This document shows, piece after piece, positions 8,543 to 16,683 of a stretch of 64,000 bases of DNA. Origin of the DNA: Thermoplasmata archaeon (GTDB lineage Archaea > Thermoplasmatota > Thermoplasmata > Lutacidiplasmatales > UBA184). Made by a program: the position numbers and the translations under genes. Below the pieces are notes generated by a model that worked only from the letters and a program-made list of their open reading frames with translations, searched no databases and was not told where the DNA came from. The DNA is taken from NCBI GenBank assembly GCA_021796385.1, contig JAJYXQ010000007.1:1-64000 (forward strand), read 5' to 3'. Position 1 is the stretch's first letter. Every line of letters starts with the position of its first letter.

Positions 8543-9301
8543 ATGATCGACCGCTCCTCTTCCGAAGGGGTCACGACCCTGACGTTGGCCCGGCCCCCAC
8601 TTAACATCCTCAACGAAGAGCTCGTTTCCCGCCTGGATGCAACGCTCGAAGCGCTCTTGCCCGACCCGGAGACCCGGATGGTGGTGCTCACCTCCGGTAT
8701 TCCAGGCACCTTCAGCGCAGGCGCGGATGTTCGGGAGCACCTCCCTCCGGACCACCGTTCCATGATTCCGAAATTCGTGTCCCTCTGCGACCGTCTCGTC
8801 CGATCACCCAAGCCGACCATGGCGGTGGTGGATGGCCGGTGCCTCGGGGGAGGCATGGAGCTCGCCCTTTCCTGTGATTTCGTGGTCTGCACGGACCGTT
8901 CCACCTTTGGACAACCCGAGATCTCGGTCGGGGTATTCCCTCCGATCGGTGCGGCCCTATACCCGCGTCTCTTGGGCCTCCGGTCGACCTATCGGGTCCT
9001 ACTCGACCCCCGACCGATCGAAGCGGCGGAGGCCTTGCGCATCGGTGCGGTGAATCGGGTCGTCCCACCGTCCGAGCTCGCCTCCATCGTGAAGTCCCTT
9101 ACAACCGCGATCGCCGGATCGAGCGGCGCCGTTATAGCGCTCGCAAAGCGCGCGATACGTGAGGGCCTCCCGCTCTCCTGGGACCTCGCACGGGACCGGG
9201 CCACCCAAGTGTACCTGGACGAACTGATGGGTACCGAAGACGCCATCGAGGGACTTCAGGCCTTCCTCGCCAAACGCCCGCCTCACTGGAAGGATCGCTA
9301 G
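8543..9301 (+). CDS. dch: Cyclohexa-1,5-diene-1-carbonyl-CoA hydratase
   Basis: A crotonase-family protein of 252 residues that would add water to the dienoyl-CoA produced by benzoyl-CoA reductase. The motifs are those I associate with Dch rather than generic enoyl-CoA hydratase: FSAGADVREH, the oxyanion-hole DGRCLGGGMELAL, and GQPEISVGVFPP, where ordinary hydratases have different loop residues. It is last in the oah-had-dch operon, with a three-base gap after had, and ends in TAG. A glycosyltransferase follows after about 110 nt. Confidence 0.85.
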   Translation: MIDRSSSEGVTTLTLARPPLNILNEELVSRLDATLEALLPDPETRMVVLTSGIPGTFSAGADVREHLPPDHRSMIPKFVSLCDRLVRSPKPTMAVVDGRCLGGGMELALSCDFVVCTDRSTFGQPEISVGVFPPIGAALYPRLLGLRSTYRVLLDPRPIEAAEALRIGAVNRVVPPSELASIVKSLTTAIAGSSGAVIALAKRAIREGLPLSWDLARDRATQVYLDELMGTEDAIEGLQAFLAKRPPHWKDR

Positions 9302-9415
9302 GGAAACCCTTCCGCCGAGCCTCTTTTTCTGGGCCGAACGCGTTCGGGGGGGGTCCTATCTTCCCGACATAGATCTCTTTCCGGTGACCCATGACGCGCC
9401 TTCCCCCTTGAGCCG

Positions 9416-10597
9416 ATGAGCGAGAAGTTCGGGATCACCTTCTTCACGGACACCTTCCCGCCCACGCACGACGGCGTGGCCAACGTCACGGGAGGGTTGT
9501 GCCGAGTGCTCTCGACCGGGGGACATCGGATTAACGTCCTTACCGTCCGCTCGAAGGGCCAACCCCGCACCGAGCGCACTCCCGAAGGGGTGACGATCTG
9601 GCGGGTCCCTTCGCTCCCGGCCCCCCGGTACCCGGAGTACCGGGTCGCCCTGTTCCCCCCCTGGGGGTTGAAGATACCCTTGGGAGACGTGGTGCACATC
9701 CAAACTCCGGGCTTGGTGGGGCTCCGAGGTCTGCTCGCCGCCCGAGGAAAGAAGGTGCCGAGCGTGGGTACGTATCACACGGACTTGGTGGGCATCCTGA
9801 AAGGGGTGGGTGCTCACTTTTGGTCCCGGAAGTTCTATGATGCGTGGGGGCGGTTCAGCCGCGACCTGTGCCTTGCTTGCACCGTCGCGACCGCTCCCAC
9901 CGCCTCTGCGCTCGCCACGTTGAAAGAAGGGGTTCCTCTGGGATCCGACTCGCACCTAGAGGTGGTCGAGAACGGGGTCGACCTCCAGCGGTTCCACCCA
10001 GGGGATGGGTCGGGTCGTGACCAACCGCGCCTCGTTCAAACGCAACGTCCGCTGGTGACCTACCTTGGCCGTCTCACACGGGACAAGGGGGTATGGTACT
10101 TCTTGGACGCAGTGGAGACGCTGGGTCCGAACATTCCGTTCCTTGCCGTGGTCGGTGGGGTGGGACCCGAGGGACCTCGGGTGCGCCAACGGATGGCCGC
10201 GAGCCCTCGCCTCCGGGATCGCACGCTCTTCCTTGGGAGCGTTCCCGAGGAGGCCAAGCCTTCCCTATTGGCCCAGAGCCGGGTCTTCGTGCTCCCCTCT
10301 CGCTTCGACACTTCGTCGATGGCGGTCCTGGAGGCCATGGCGTGCGGTGTCCCTTGTGTCCTGTCGAACCGCGGGGGGCCGGGGGACATTGGGCGCCGGT
10401 CCGGGGCCGGGCTTCTCGTCGAGCCGGAAGATCCCGTGGCCGTTGGGAATGCCATTCTGCGTCTCCTTCAGGAACCCGGACTTGCCCGAGAATCCGCTCG
10501 ACGGGGGATGGACTGGGTGCGTTCGAATGCTAGCCTCGAACGGACGGCCAAGGCCTACGAGGCAGTGTACCGCGCGGCCATGGATGCCTTCGGGTGA
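9416..10597 (+). CDS. GT4-family glycosyltransferase
   Basis: A 393-residue protein with a GT-B fold. The N-terminal half has the typical start FFTDTFPPTHDGVANV and a GTYHTD loop. The C-terminal half has YLGRLTRDKG, FVLPSRFDTSSMAVLEAMACG with the EX7E-like nucleotide-sugar site, and SNRGG. It resembles GDP-mannose or UDP-sugar dependent alpha-glycosyltransferases for lipids or glycans; donor and acceptor are unknown. It lies between dch and the convergent bcrC gene, only 12 nt from the latter. Nothing ties it to aromatic metabolism other than position. Confidence 0.85.
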   Translation: MSEKFGITFFTDTFPPTHDGVANVTGGLCRVLSTGGHRINVLTVRSKGQPRTERTPEGVTIWRVPSLPAPRYPEYRVALFPPWGLKIPLGDVVHIQTPGLVGLRGLLAARGKKVPSVGTYHTDLVGILKGVGAHFWSRKFYDAWGRFSRDLCLACTVATAPTASALATLKEGVPLGSDSHLEVVENGVDLQRFHPGDGSGRDQPRLVQTQRPLVTYLGRLTRDKGVWYFLDAVETLGPNIPFLAVVGGVGPEGPRVRQRMAASPRLRDRTLFLGSVPEEAKPSLLAQSRVFVLPSRFDTSSMAVLEAMACGVPCVLSNRGGPGDIGRRSGAGLLVEPEDPVAVGNAILRLLQEPGLARESARRGMDWVRSNASLERTAKAYEAVYRAAMDAFG

Positions 10598-10609
10598 GCG
10601 CGGGGAGGT

Positions 10610-11761
10610 TTAGTCGAACAGGATGGACTCGGTGAACGTCTCCACCATGGTACGGGCGTGTTCGAAGCTGGAAGCGGACTCCTCGTACTCGATGTGGAGG
10701 TACGGGAGGTTCGCCTTCTCGAGTGCCGGCTTCCCGATCATGTAGTCGTAGAGGGCGGGCTCGCAGAACTTTGGGGTGGCAAAGACGACCCCTTCCACCC
10801 CTTGAGTGCGGGCCCGATCGAGGAGCGCCTTCTGCTTGTTCACCGAGGGATGGAAACGGACCGTCATGGGTTCCAGGTTCTGGACGTAACCCCGGGCCAG
10901 GCTCTCGAGGGGGTCGGCCGCGGTGAGGTCCGCTAGTCCGAGCCACCGTTCCCCAACCAACGCCTCGTCATGGAGGATGAAGCAGCCCGCATCCTCGATC
11001 GACTTCATCAACATGACCGGGGGCTGTTCGCAGAAGTTCCCGAGCACCATCACCTTCACTCCATCCTTCGGCTTGCCCTCCCGCGACGGGAGCTCCGCCA
11101 GGTAGCTCTCGAGCGCCGGCAAGTACTCTTCCACCGGGAGCATTCCCCCGGCTCGTAGCACGTTGTAGTACTCGGTGTAGGGGAGGAGCCCGGGCCGGGC
11201 CCTCCGGAAGGCGGTCAACTGCTCCTGCAGCGCCCGCTTGCGATTGTAGAGTTCCATGCTCCGACGGAGGGCTTCGGGTTCCAGCGGGTGGTGGGTGACA
11301 CCGGCGAGGATGTCCGCAAGCCGTCGGTACTCTTCCCGCAGGTACGGCACCGCGTGGGCCGATGTGTTGTTGATGGGGTAGTGGAGGTACTCTATCCTTC
11401 GGTCCCCGAGGTTGCGTTTTGTTATTCCCGAGAGGTTCCGGGCCACGTCGCAGATGTTCGAGAACAAGAGGACATCCATCACATCGAGGTTCCCCTGAAG
11501 GCTCAATTGGAAGACGCTGCGGCTGATGGAGCAGACGAAGCTCTGGGTGTGAGCCGTGGCCATGTCCAATCCGACCCGGCCCGAAGCGCCGAGAAGACTG
11601 ACCGGGAGAAACCCCATGGCGTGGGCGATCTCGGAGGGGAAATAGACGGGGAAGTACCCGAGGACCGGCCGTCCGGTCGCTTTCTTCCAGGCCTTCACGG
11701 ATTCGAACGTGGCATAGGAGTCCTCGGCGCTCCGGGCGAACAGATCCGCGGTCCCGTTCAT
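10610..11761 (-). CDS. bcrC: Benzoyl-CoA reductase, BcrC/BzdN-type subunit
   Basis: A member of the 2-hydroxyglutaryl-CoA dehydratase D / benzoyl-CoA reductase superfamily. At 383 residues it has the length of the smaller active-site subunit (BcrC, about 386 residues in Thauera as I recall). Conserved cysteines sit in TQSFVCSISR, NICDVARN, GNFCEQPP and TPKFCEPALYDY, suitable for an iron-sulfur cluster. With BcrB it would form the catalytic half that reduces benzoyl-CoA to the 1,5-dienoyl-CoA. The track ORF (552 aa) is over-extended; ATG 11761 overlaps the bcrA stop as ATGA. Last gene of bcrB-bcrD-bcrA-bcrC. Confidence 0.88.
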   Translation of the reverse strand: MNGTADLFARSAEDSYATFESVKAWKKATGRPVLGYFPVYFPSEIAHAMGFLPVSLLGASGRVGLDMATAHTQSFVCSISRSVFQLSLQGNLDVMDVLLFSNICDVARNLSGITKRNLGDRRIEYLHYPINNTSAHAVPYLREEYRRLADILAGVTHHPLEPEALRRSMELYNRKRALQEQLTAFRRARPGLLPYTEYYNVLRAGGMLPVEEYLPALESYLAELPSREGKPKDGVKVMVLGNFCEQPPVMLMKSIEDAGCFILHDEALVGERWLGLADLTAADPLESLARGYVQNLEPMTVRFHPSVNKQKALLDRARTQGVEGVVFATPKFCEPALYDYMIGKPALEKANLPYLHIEYEESASSFEHARTMVETFTESILFD

Positions 11762-12555
11762 GCGGCCGTCCCCCGCCGTTTGAGGAGGCGTTGGTGGCCG
11801 AGGATCGCGGCCCCCACGGCTGCGGCATAGTAGAGGTCCGGTGAGGCGTTCAGCTTTCCCCCCATCTTGTCCTCGAAGGCCCGGACGAAGGCCGGATTCT
11901 CGACCAGCCCCCCGGTCAGGGTGACCTCGGGTTCGATCCCCACCTGCTTCAGGGTAAGGAGGACCCGCCCCACGACCGACTGGTGCGCCCCCATGAGGAT
12001 GTCCTCCAGGGGGACTTCTTGCGTGATCAGATTGATGACCTCGGACTCGGCCAGCACGGAACACACGGTCGATATCGCCACCGGGCTCTTCGAACTGAGG
12101 GCGGTCGGCCCGAGCGAATCCATGCTCACTTGGGAATAGAAGGCGATCCGCTCGAGGAACCCTCCTCCGCCAGCGGCACACTTCTCCGTCGCACGGAACT
12201 TGACCACCTTGCCTCTCCCGTCGATCTTGGAGGCCCGGGCGTTGCCCGCACCCACATCGAGCACGCACTTCGTCCCGGGGAAGAAGAAGCGAGCCCCGCG
12301 AGCGGTGGCCGTGATGTCCGTGACGCTGAGGTTCCGTAGTTCCGCCCGGTACCTCCCGAAGCCCGTGGCGGCCACGTACTCGACCTGGTCGGTTCCGAGG
12401 TGGGCTTCGGAGAGGGCCTGCGCGTAGGCCGACTCGATGGACTTGAGGAAATTGTATCCGGTGGGGGCACGCACCTTGGCGAGGAGTCGCTGCCCATCCT
12501 CAAGGATGGCCACTCGGGTGCTGCGGGTGCCGATGTCCATCCCGACGGTGATCAT
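11758..12555 (-). CDS. bcrA: Benzoyl-CoA reductase ATPase subunit, BcrA/BzdP-like
   Basis: A 265-residue ASKHA-fold activator/ATPase of the BadF/BcrA/HgdC family, one of two that hydrolyse ATP to push ferredoxin electrons into the catalytic half. The phosphate-1 loop MDIGTRSTR is intact. Two cysteines, in KCAAGGGGF (Cys126) and ISTVCSVLAE (Cys165), occupy the positions that bridge the subunit [4Fe-4S] cluster. Where relatives have DMGGQD, this copy reads DVGAGNA, so the second nucleotide motif is altered. It is short like Azoarcus BzdP rather than the long Thauera BcrA. The A versus D assignment within the pair is tentative. Both ends overlap their neighbours by 4 nt. Confidence 0.82.
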   Translation of the reverse strand: MITVGMDIGTRSTRVAILEDGQRLLAKVRAPTGYNFLKSIESAYAQALSEAHLGTDQVEYVAATGFGRYRAELRNLSVTDITATARGARFFFPGTKCVLDVGAGNARASKIDGRGKVVKFRATEKCAAGGGGFLERIAFYSQVSMDSLGPTALSSKSPVAISTVCSVLAESEVINLITQEVPLEDILMGAHQSVVGRVLLTLKQVGIEPEVTLTGGLVENPAFVRAFEDKMGGKLNASPDLYYAAAVGAAILGHQRLLKRRGTAA

Positions 12556-13373
12556 GCGGCCCTCCCTTCGGTCTCGGGGGCATTCGTGGCCTTCTCGCGG
12601 GCGAAGAGCGCGGCGCCAAGGGCCCCGCAGAACATGGTCTTCGAATCATGGTTGAGGTGGTGTCCCAACTGCTCTTCCAAGGACCGGATCATCCCCGGGT
12701 TCTGGGAGACGCCGCCTGTGAAGGTGATCTCCGGTTCAATGCCCACCCTCCGGAGCAAGCCGATCGCCCGGGTTGCGATCGAGGAATGGATGCCGTAGAG
12801 CACGTCCTCGAGCTTATTGCCCCAGGCGAGTTGCTCTTGGGTCTCGGTCTCGGCAAAGACGGCACAGGTGCTCGAGATCTTGATCGGATTGTTCGAATTG
12901 AGCGAAAGTTCTCCGACATCCTTCAACGAGAGCCCGAGCACTCGGGCGGACCCTTCGATGAACCTTCCGGTCCCAGCGGCACACTTGTCGTTCATGCTGA
13001 AATCGACCACCTCCCCGTGGGCGTTGATGCGGATCGCCTTCGTGTCCTGACCACCCATATCGAGGACGGTCCGGGTGGTGGGGAAAAGATGGTGGGCCCC
13101 CCGGGCGTGACATCCGATCTCCGTCACTTGACTATTGCCGAACGTGATCCGGTAGCGACCGTAGCCTGTCCCGACGACGTATCCGACATCACTCTCTCGC
13201 AAGCCACACTTCTGCAGGAGGAGGCCGTAAACCTTCTTTGTGGCCGTGACGATGTTGATCCCGGTCATGTCGAGGGCCGTGTCCACGAGCCGTCCCCGGT
13301 CGTCCACGAGGGCACCCTTCGTGTATGTGGACCCCGCGTCGATCCCGGCGTAGTAGGAAGGAGAGGCCTGCAT
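12552..13373 (-). CDS. bcrD: Benzoyl-CoA reductase ATPase subunit, BcrD/BzdQ-like
   Basis: The second ASKHA activator subunit, 273 residues, with canonical motifs: IDAGSTYTKG (phosphate 1), LDMGGQDTKAI (connect/phosphate 2), NDKCAAGTGRF (Cys131), ISSTCAVFAETE (Cys170) and TGGVSQN (adenosine). The two cysteines correspond to those that hold the subunit-bridging [4Fe-4S] cluster in HgdC and BcrA/D. It pairs with the neighbouring bcrA product as a hetero-ATPase. The track ORF starts at 13496; I use ATG 13373, one base after the bcrB stop. It overlaps bcrA by ATGA. Confidence 0.86.
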   Translation of the reverse strand: MQASPSYYAGIDAGSTYTKGALVDDRGRLVDTALDMTGINIVTATKKVYGLLLQKCGLRESDVGYVVGTGYGRYRITFGNSQVTEIGCHARGAHHLFPTTRTVLDMGGQDTKAIRINAHGEVVDFSMNDKCAAGTGRFIEGSARVLGLSLKDVGELSLNSNNPIKISSTCAVFAETETQEQLAWGNKLEDVLYGIHSSIATRAIGLLRRVGIEPEITFTGGVSQNPGMIRSLEEQLGHHLNHDSKTMFCGALGAALFAREKATNAPETEGRAA

Positions 13374-13374
13374 T

Positions 13375-14649
13375 TCAGGACCTCTTGCGCAACGCGAGCG
13401 TTTCAAAGAAGGCGTCCACCCGGTTCCGGAGCTGCGCCTCACTGTAGTACCGGGGATCCACATGATCGGATTCGATGAGCAGGGTCGGGATGTCAAGGTC
13501 GATGGCGAGGTGCTCCCGCATGTCTCCCTCCCCCATCGAGAAGGAGCGGCAGCTCTTGATGGAATGGATCACCACCCCGTCCGCCTGGTAGTCCTTCACG
13601 TACTGCTCCAGGAGCCGCGTGCGCATCGGCATGTTCCAGTTGCAGTAGGCATGGATCATGTACTCCGCCAGCGACTCGAACGGCTTGTCGGGATTGAGCC
13701 GGAACGAGCGCGTGTCGATCATTCCAGCGACCTTGGGGTAGGTCGCCGCAACGCCGCGCGCGTTGTAGCCCCGGAAGAGGTTCCAGAACTTCTTGAAGAA
13801 GGGGTAGTTCGGAACCCCCTCGAAGACCAGACGATAGTCTTCCCGCGGGGTCGGGCCGACCCCGTGGCTGGCGCGCTCCTTCAACTCTTCCAGAAGGAAC
13901 CGGTAGAAGTCCACGGCCTCTTGGGTGCCCCGGATGATGGTGATCGGGGCCATGTAATAGATGGCCTCGAAGTAGGCGTCCATGGGGGAGGGACGCAACT
14001 TCCCCATTTCGATCACCTGACCCCACAGGTCCCACGCTTCGGCGGACAGGCGCATGATCTCGCGGAATCGGTTCTCGTCGAAGCGCTTTCCACTCGCTCC
14101 CTCCATGAGCGGGATGGCCTCCTCGAGCTGGGATGCCACGTACCGGACGTCGTGGGGTTCGACATGGCCATCGTACTCCCGGACGTACGGCACATCGATG
14201 GTGAGGATCGGTGCGCCGGTCTGGTAGTGGAGTTGCTCCCACCAATGGATGTAGATCTGGCAACCGGAGTATGTCAGGAGGAGCACGTCGGGCCGGGGTA
14301 GCTTTCCGATCGCGGTCGATGTCCCGTCCATGGCCGCCGCAACGCCCATCTTTACGTAGCCACAGGCATCCGTGGAGTAGCCGGCTTCCTCCGCGAGGGC
14401 GATCAAAGGCGGGGAGCCTCCCCGGTAGGAGATGTTCAGGGACGTGATCTCAGGGTAGAACGGGATGATATCAAAGGCCTGGAAGAACTCGATGGGGTTG
14501 GCCATTACAAAGCCGTAGCCGATCTTCTGCCCGTTCGACCGCGGGGCCATGAGGCTTTGGAAGTAGCGCTTGGTGATCTCTCCTTGGAGGCGTTTGGAAC
14601 GATCGAAGTCGTCGAAATTTGCTGCCCCCGTCGCAGTCACGGCCGCCAT
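13375..14649 (-). CDS. bcrB: Benzoyl-CoA reductase, BcrB/BzdO-type catalytic subunit
   Basis: 424 residues, HgdB/BcrB family. It shares many short blocks with Thauera BcrB as I remember it: CGYVKMG, PDVLLLTYSGC, RPSPMDAYFEAIYYM, IHSIKSCRSFSMGE and SDHVDPRYYS. Cysteines in the first, second and fourth blocks are candidate ligands for the cluster near benzoyl-CoA. With BcrC it forms the oxygen-sensitive dearomatising half of class I benzoyl-CoA reductase. It is first in the four-gene operon, and ATG 14649 lies 26 nt behind a GGATAAATA box, so the transcript is probably leaderless. Confidence 0.92.
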   Translation of the reverse strand: MAAVTATGAANFDDFDRSKRLQGEITKRYFQSLMAPRSNGQKIGYGFVMANPIEFFQAFDIIPFYPEITSLNISYRGGSPPLIALAEEAGYSTDACGYVKMGVAAAMDGTSTAIGKLPRPDVLLLTYSGCQIYIHWWEQLHYQTGAPILTIDVPYVREYDGHVEPHDVRYVASQLEEAIPLMEGASGKRFDENRFREIMRLSAEAWDLWGQVIEMGKLRPSPMDAYFEAIYYMAPITIIRGTQEAVDFYRFLLEELKERASHGVGPTPREDYRLVFEGVPNYPFFKKFWNLFRGYNARGVAATYPKVAGMIDTRSFRLNPDKPFESLAEYMIHAYCNWNMPMRTRLLEQYVKDYQADGVVIHSIKSCRSFSMGEGDMREHLAIDLDIPTLLIESDHVDPRYYSEAQLRNRVDAFFETLALRKRS

Positions 14650-14670
14650 ACCTTCCTCAAGGCATCGGGT

Positions 14671-14679
14671 TATTTATCC
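14671..14679 (-). promoter_or_regulatory. TATA box of the bcrBDAC operon
   Basis: GGATAAATA on the minus strand with a purine-rich AAGGA just upstream, centred 26 nt before the bcrB ATG. This is the expected geometry for a leaderless archaeal promoter. Confidence 0.65.
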
Positions 14680-15196
14680 TTACATAATGCACACAACTAA
14701 CTGTATAAATTGGTGCAATGTCTCATATTAGTCTGTCTAAGTTCCAATTGCCTTAGGATTGGCCTCTCAATGTTCTCAATTGTATATGTAACTATTTTTG
14801 GTGATTGGCTAAAGGTAAGGGTATGCTGGTGGCGCAGGATACAGGCGAGCCGTGCCGCTACTGACACACGGTCGCTCGGAACTGCCTGAAAGCCATGTGT
14901 AGCTACGCGAACTTGCGCGTAATTAAAGGGAGCAAACCCGGCTAACCTAACCAGGAGGTTCGCAGTACGACAGGGATAACCTAGGTGAATATAGCAGCAA
15001 GATTGTGTGGAATTGATTGTAGATGCTTTCTCAGGCCTTGTAAGAATCATGAAGCATCGGATCGCGTCAAGAAGCGACAGGGTTTTGTGCATCGGACGCA
15101 TAGGACATGTATGGGTCCCGAGGGTGACCATGGGCGGGCCGTTCCGATACCCGGCTGCCGTGGAATCGACTGCCCTCAGCATCCCTGCCTCAGAGC
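14680..15196. other. AT-rich intergenic region between bcr and hcr operons, possible structured leader
   Basis: About 515 bases without a convincing gene, visibly richer in A and T than the flanks. It holds several ATTGG/CCAAT words, a TATA-like TGTATATGTA at 14781 facing the hcr operon, and two drawable stems. One is CGAG-CCGTG with CACGG-(TCG)-CTCG (14846-14878); the other is a perfect 6-bp hairpin TACGCG/CGCGTA with a 6-nt loop (14904-14921). If transcription starts near 14810, the mocA-like gene would have a leader of nearly 390 nt. The minus ORF 14697-15182 has no coding look. No known riboswitch class was recognised. Confidence 0.4.
14744..14762. repeat. Inverted repeat CCAAT-N9-ATTGG upstream of bcrB
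   Basis: A 5-bp inverted repeat with a 9-nt spacer, about 65 nt upstream of the bcr TATA box. ATTGG recurs nearby (about 14709 and 14804). Short enough to be chance, but placed where an operator shared by the divergent operons would sit. Confidence 0.3.
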
Positions 15197-15895
15197 ATGG
15201 TGGGGGACCGCATGAGGCAGATGGTGGGCCGTTCCGTTGGGCGTCTCCCTTTGCATGAGGGGGAGGTCCGGGCCACGGCGAGGGAGAGGGGGTCCCACCG
15301 TCATGGGGTGGTCATCCTCGCCGCAGGTGCTTCCCACCGGATGGGAACTCCGAAAGGATTGCTTTCTGTGAAGGGAGTCCCGGTCCTTGCCACCATGGTG
15401 GAGCGGCTGACGGCTCTTGGCGCCGGTCCCACGGTCGTGGTGGTCGGACCCGATGCTGCGTCTTACCTGCGGGACGTGCCACCACAGAACTTCCGATACG
15501 TCGTACACGAGGGTTGGGAGCGGGGTCGGACGAGCTCTGTGAAAGCCGGACTGAAGGCCTTGGGGGGCCACTTCGCCTCCGTCCTCCTTTGGCCCGTGGA
15601 TCACCCTTTCGTGAGCCCGGTCACGATCGCCTCGCTTTGGGCCGAATGCCGTACATCTCCGGGTTCCTGGATCGTTCCTCGGTACGACGGAAAGCGGGGC
15701 CATCCCCCGCTTCTGACCAAGCGGGCTCTGGATGTCGTGATGCGTTATCCTGATGCGGTGCCGTTGCGCCAGTTCCCCTCCGAACACCCCGAGGAGGTCG
15801 TCGAGGTGGAGGTACCGGACCGTGGGGTCCTTCAGAACATCGACACCCCCGCGGACCTCTTGGCGGCCCTCCGGGCATCCCGGGGAGAGGCTTGA
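15197..15895 (+). CDS. MobA/MocA-like nucleotidyltransferase (molybdenum cofactor cytidylyltransferase type)
   Basis: The NTP_transf_3 fold is shown by VVILAAGASHRMGTPKG, the nucleotide-binding loop, and LLWPVDHPFVSPVTI with the metal-binding Asp. Proteins of this type attach CMP (or GMP) to molybdopterin. Next to xdhC and a xanthine-oxidase-family enzyme, the CMP-forming MocA role that matures the molybdopterin cytosine dinucleotide of hydroxylases is most likely. The fold starts only at about residue 37, so the true start may be downstream of ATG 15197, for instance at the GTG before RATARERG. First gene of the five-gene hcr operon. Confidence 0.8.
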   Translation: MVGDRMRQMVGRSVGRLPLHEGEVRATARERGSHRHGVVILAAGASHRMGTPKGLLSVKGVPVLATMVERLTALGAGPTVVVVGPDAASYLRDVPPQNFRYVVHEGWERGRTSSVKAGLKALGGHFASVLLWPVDHPFVSPVTIASLWAECRTSPGSWIVPRYDGKRGHPPLLTKRALDVVMRYPDAVPLRQFPSEHPEEVVEVEVPDRGVLQNIDTPADLLAALRASRGEA

Positions 15896-15897
15896 GC

Positions 15898-16683
15898 ATG
15901 GACCGAGGGCTGTTGCGCGAGGCCACCCGACTGTCGGACCTGCATGCGCCTTACGCCCTGGCACTTATCGTGGGCACCGAGGGGTCGGTGCCACGAGAAC
16001 GCGGGGGTGGCATGCTCCTCCGGTCCGACGGTACCTTTCTCGGCACTGTGGGGGGTGCCCGGCTCGAAGAGGAAGTGAAGGCCGGTCTGCGTAAGGCCTT
16101 CACCGAGCGGGAAGGGGCCCTGCGTCACTATGAGCTCCGAGGTTGGAAGGCGGGGGGTGTGCCCAGCCGTTGTGGCGGCTCCGTGGATGTGGCCTTCGAG
16201 TATGTGGGAGGAGGGCCCAATGTGCTCATCTGGGGAGCAGGTCACGTGGGAAGGGCGCTCGGCCGCGCCCTGAGCCTCCTTGAGTATGATCATACTGTCG
16301 CCGACGACCGACCGGAATTCCTCACCCGGGACCGCTTTCCTTCGGCCCGGGACCTTTGGGCGATCGAGCCCGCAAACCTCTCATCCCGGGTACGGAATGA
16401 AGGCCACCGCTTCTCCCACGCCTACGTCCTGGGGTACGATTGCGAGAAAGACGAAGAGGTCCTCACGGGCTTGCTAGGCACCGTGGACGGTCCCATCGGG
16501 CTCATCGCCAGTCGGACGAAACGGGGGCTCACCCTGAAAGCCCTTCGGAAACGGGGGATCGAACCCCAGCAGCTCGCCCGGATCCGTTCCCCGGTCGGTC
16601 TCCCGATAGGCGCTGAGACACCGGAGGAGATCGCCCTGAGCATAGCCGCGGAGGTCGTCCGGGACTCCCGGGGAGTTCCATGA
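15898..16683 (+). CDS. xdhC: XdhC-family molybdenum-cofactor maturation protein
   Basis: 261 residues with both XdhC domains. The N-terminal domain carries GTEGSVPRERGGGM and a conserved CGGSVDV. The C-terminal Rossmann domain carries IWGAGHVGRAL and the family-typical end RSPVGLPIGAETPEEIALSIAAE. XdhC proteins bind the molybdenum cofactor, promote its sulfuration and pass it to xanthine-oxidase-family enzymes; the client here would be HcrA. The track begins at a TTG; I use ATG 15898, three bases after the preceding stop. It overlaps hcrC by 4 nt. Confidence 0.88.
   Translation: MDRGLLREATRLSDLHAPYALALIVGTEGSVPRERGGGMLLRSDGTFLGTVGGARLEEEVKAGLRKAFTEREGALRHYELRGWKAGGVPSRCGGSVDVAFEYVGGGPNVLIWGAGHVGRALGRALSLLEYDHTVADDRPEFLTRDRFPSARDLWAIEPANLSSRVRNEGHRFSHAYVLGYDCEKDEEVLTGLLGTVDGPIGLIASRTKRGLTLKALRKRGIEPQQLARIRSPVGLPIGAETPEEIALSIAAEVVRDSRGVP

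Noticed and set aside
9416-10597. Glycosyltransferase as part of the aromatic pathway
   Set aside because: A GT4 enzyme has no step in benzoyl-CoA degradation; it merely lies between the two transcription units.
13462-14301. 279-aa plus-strand ORF
   Set aside because: Antisense shadow of bcrB.
14970-14985. GACAGGGATAAC resembling a 23S rRNA segment
   Set aside because: Only about 12 bases match a remembered rRNA motif; the flanks do not follow rRNA. Taken as chance.
14697-15182. 161-aa minus-strand ORF in the bcr/hcr intergenic region
   Set aside because: Composition is unlike the genes around it, no motif, no start signal; its 5' end runs up to the mocA-like start.
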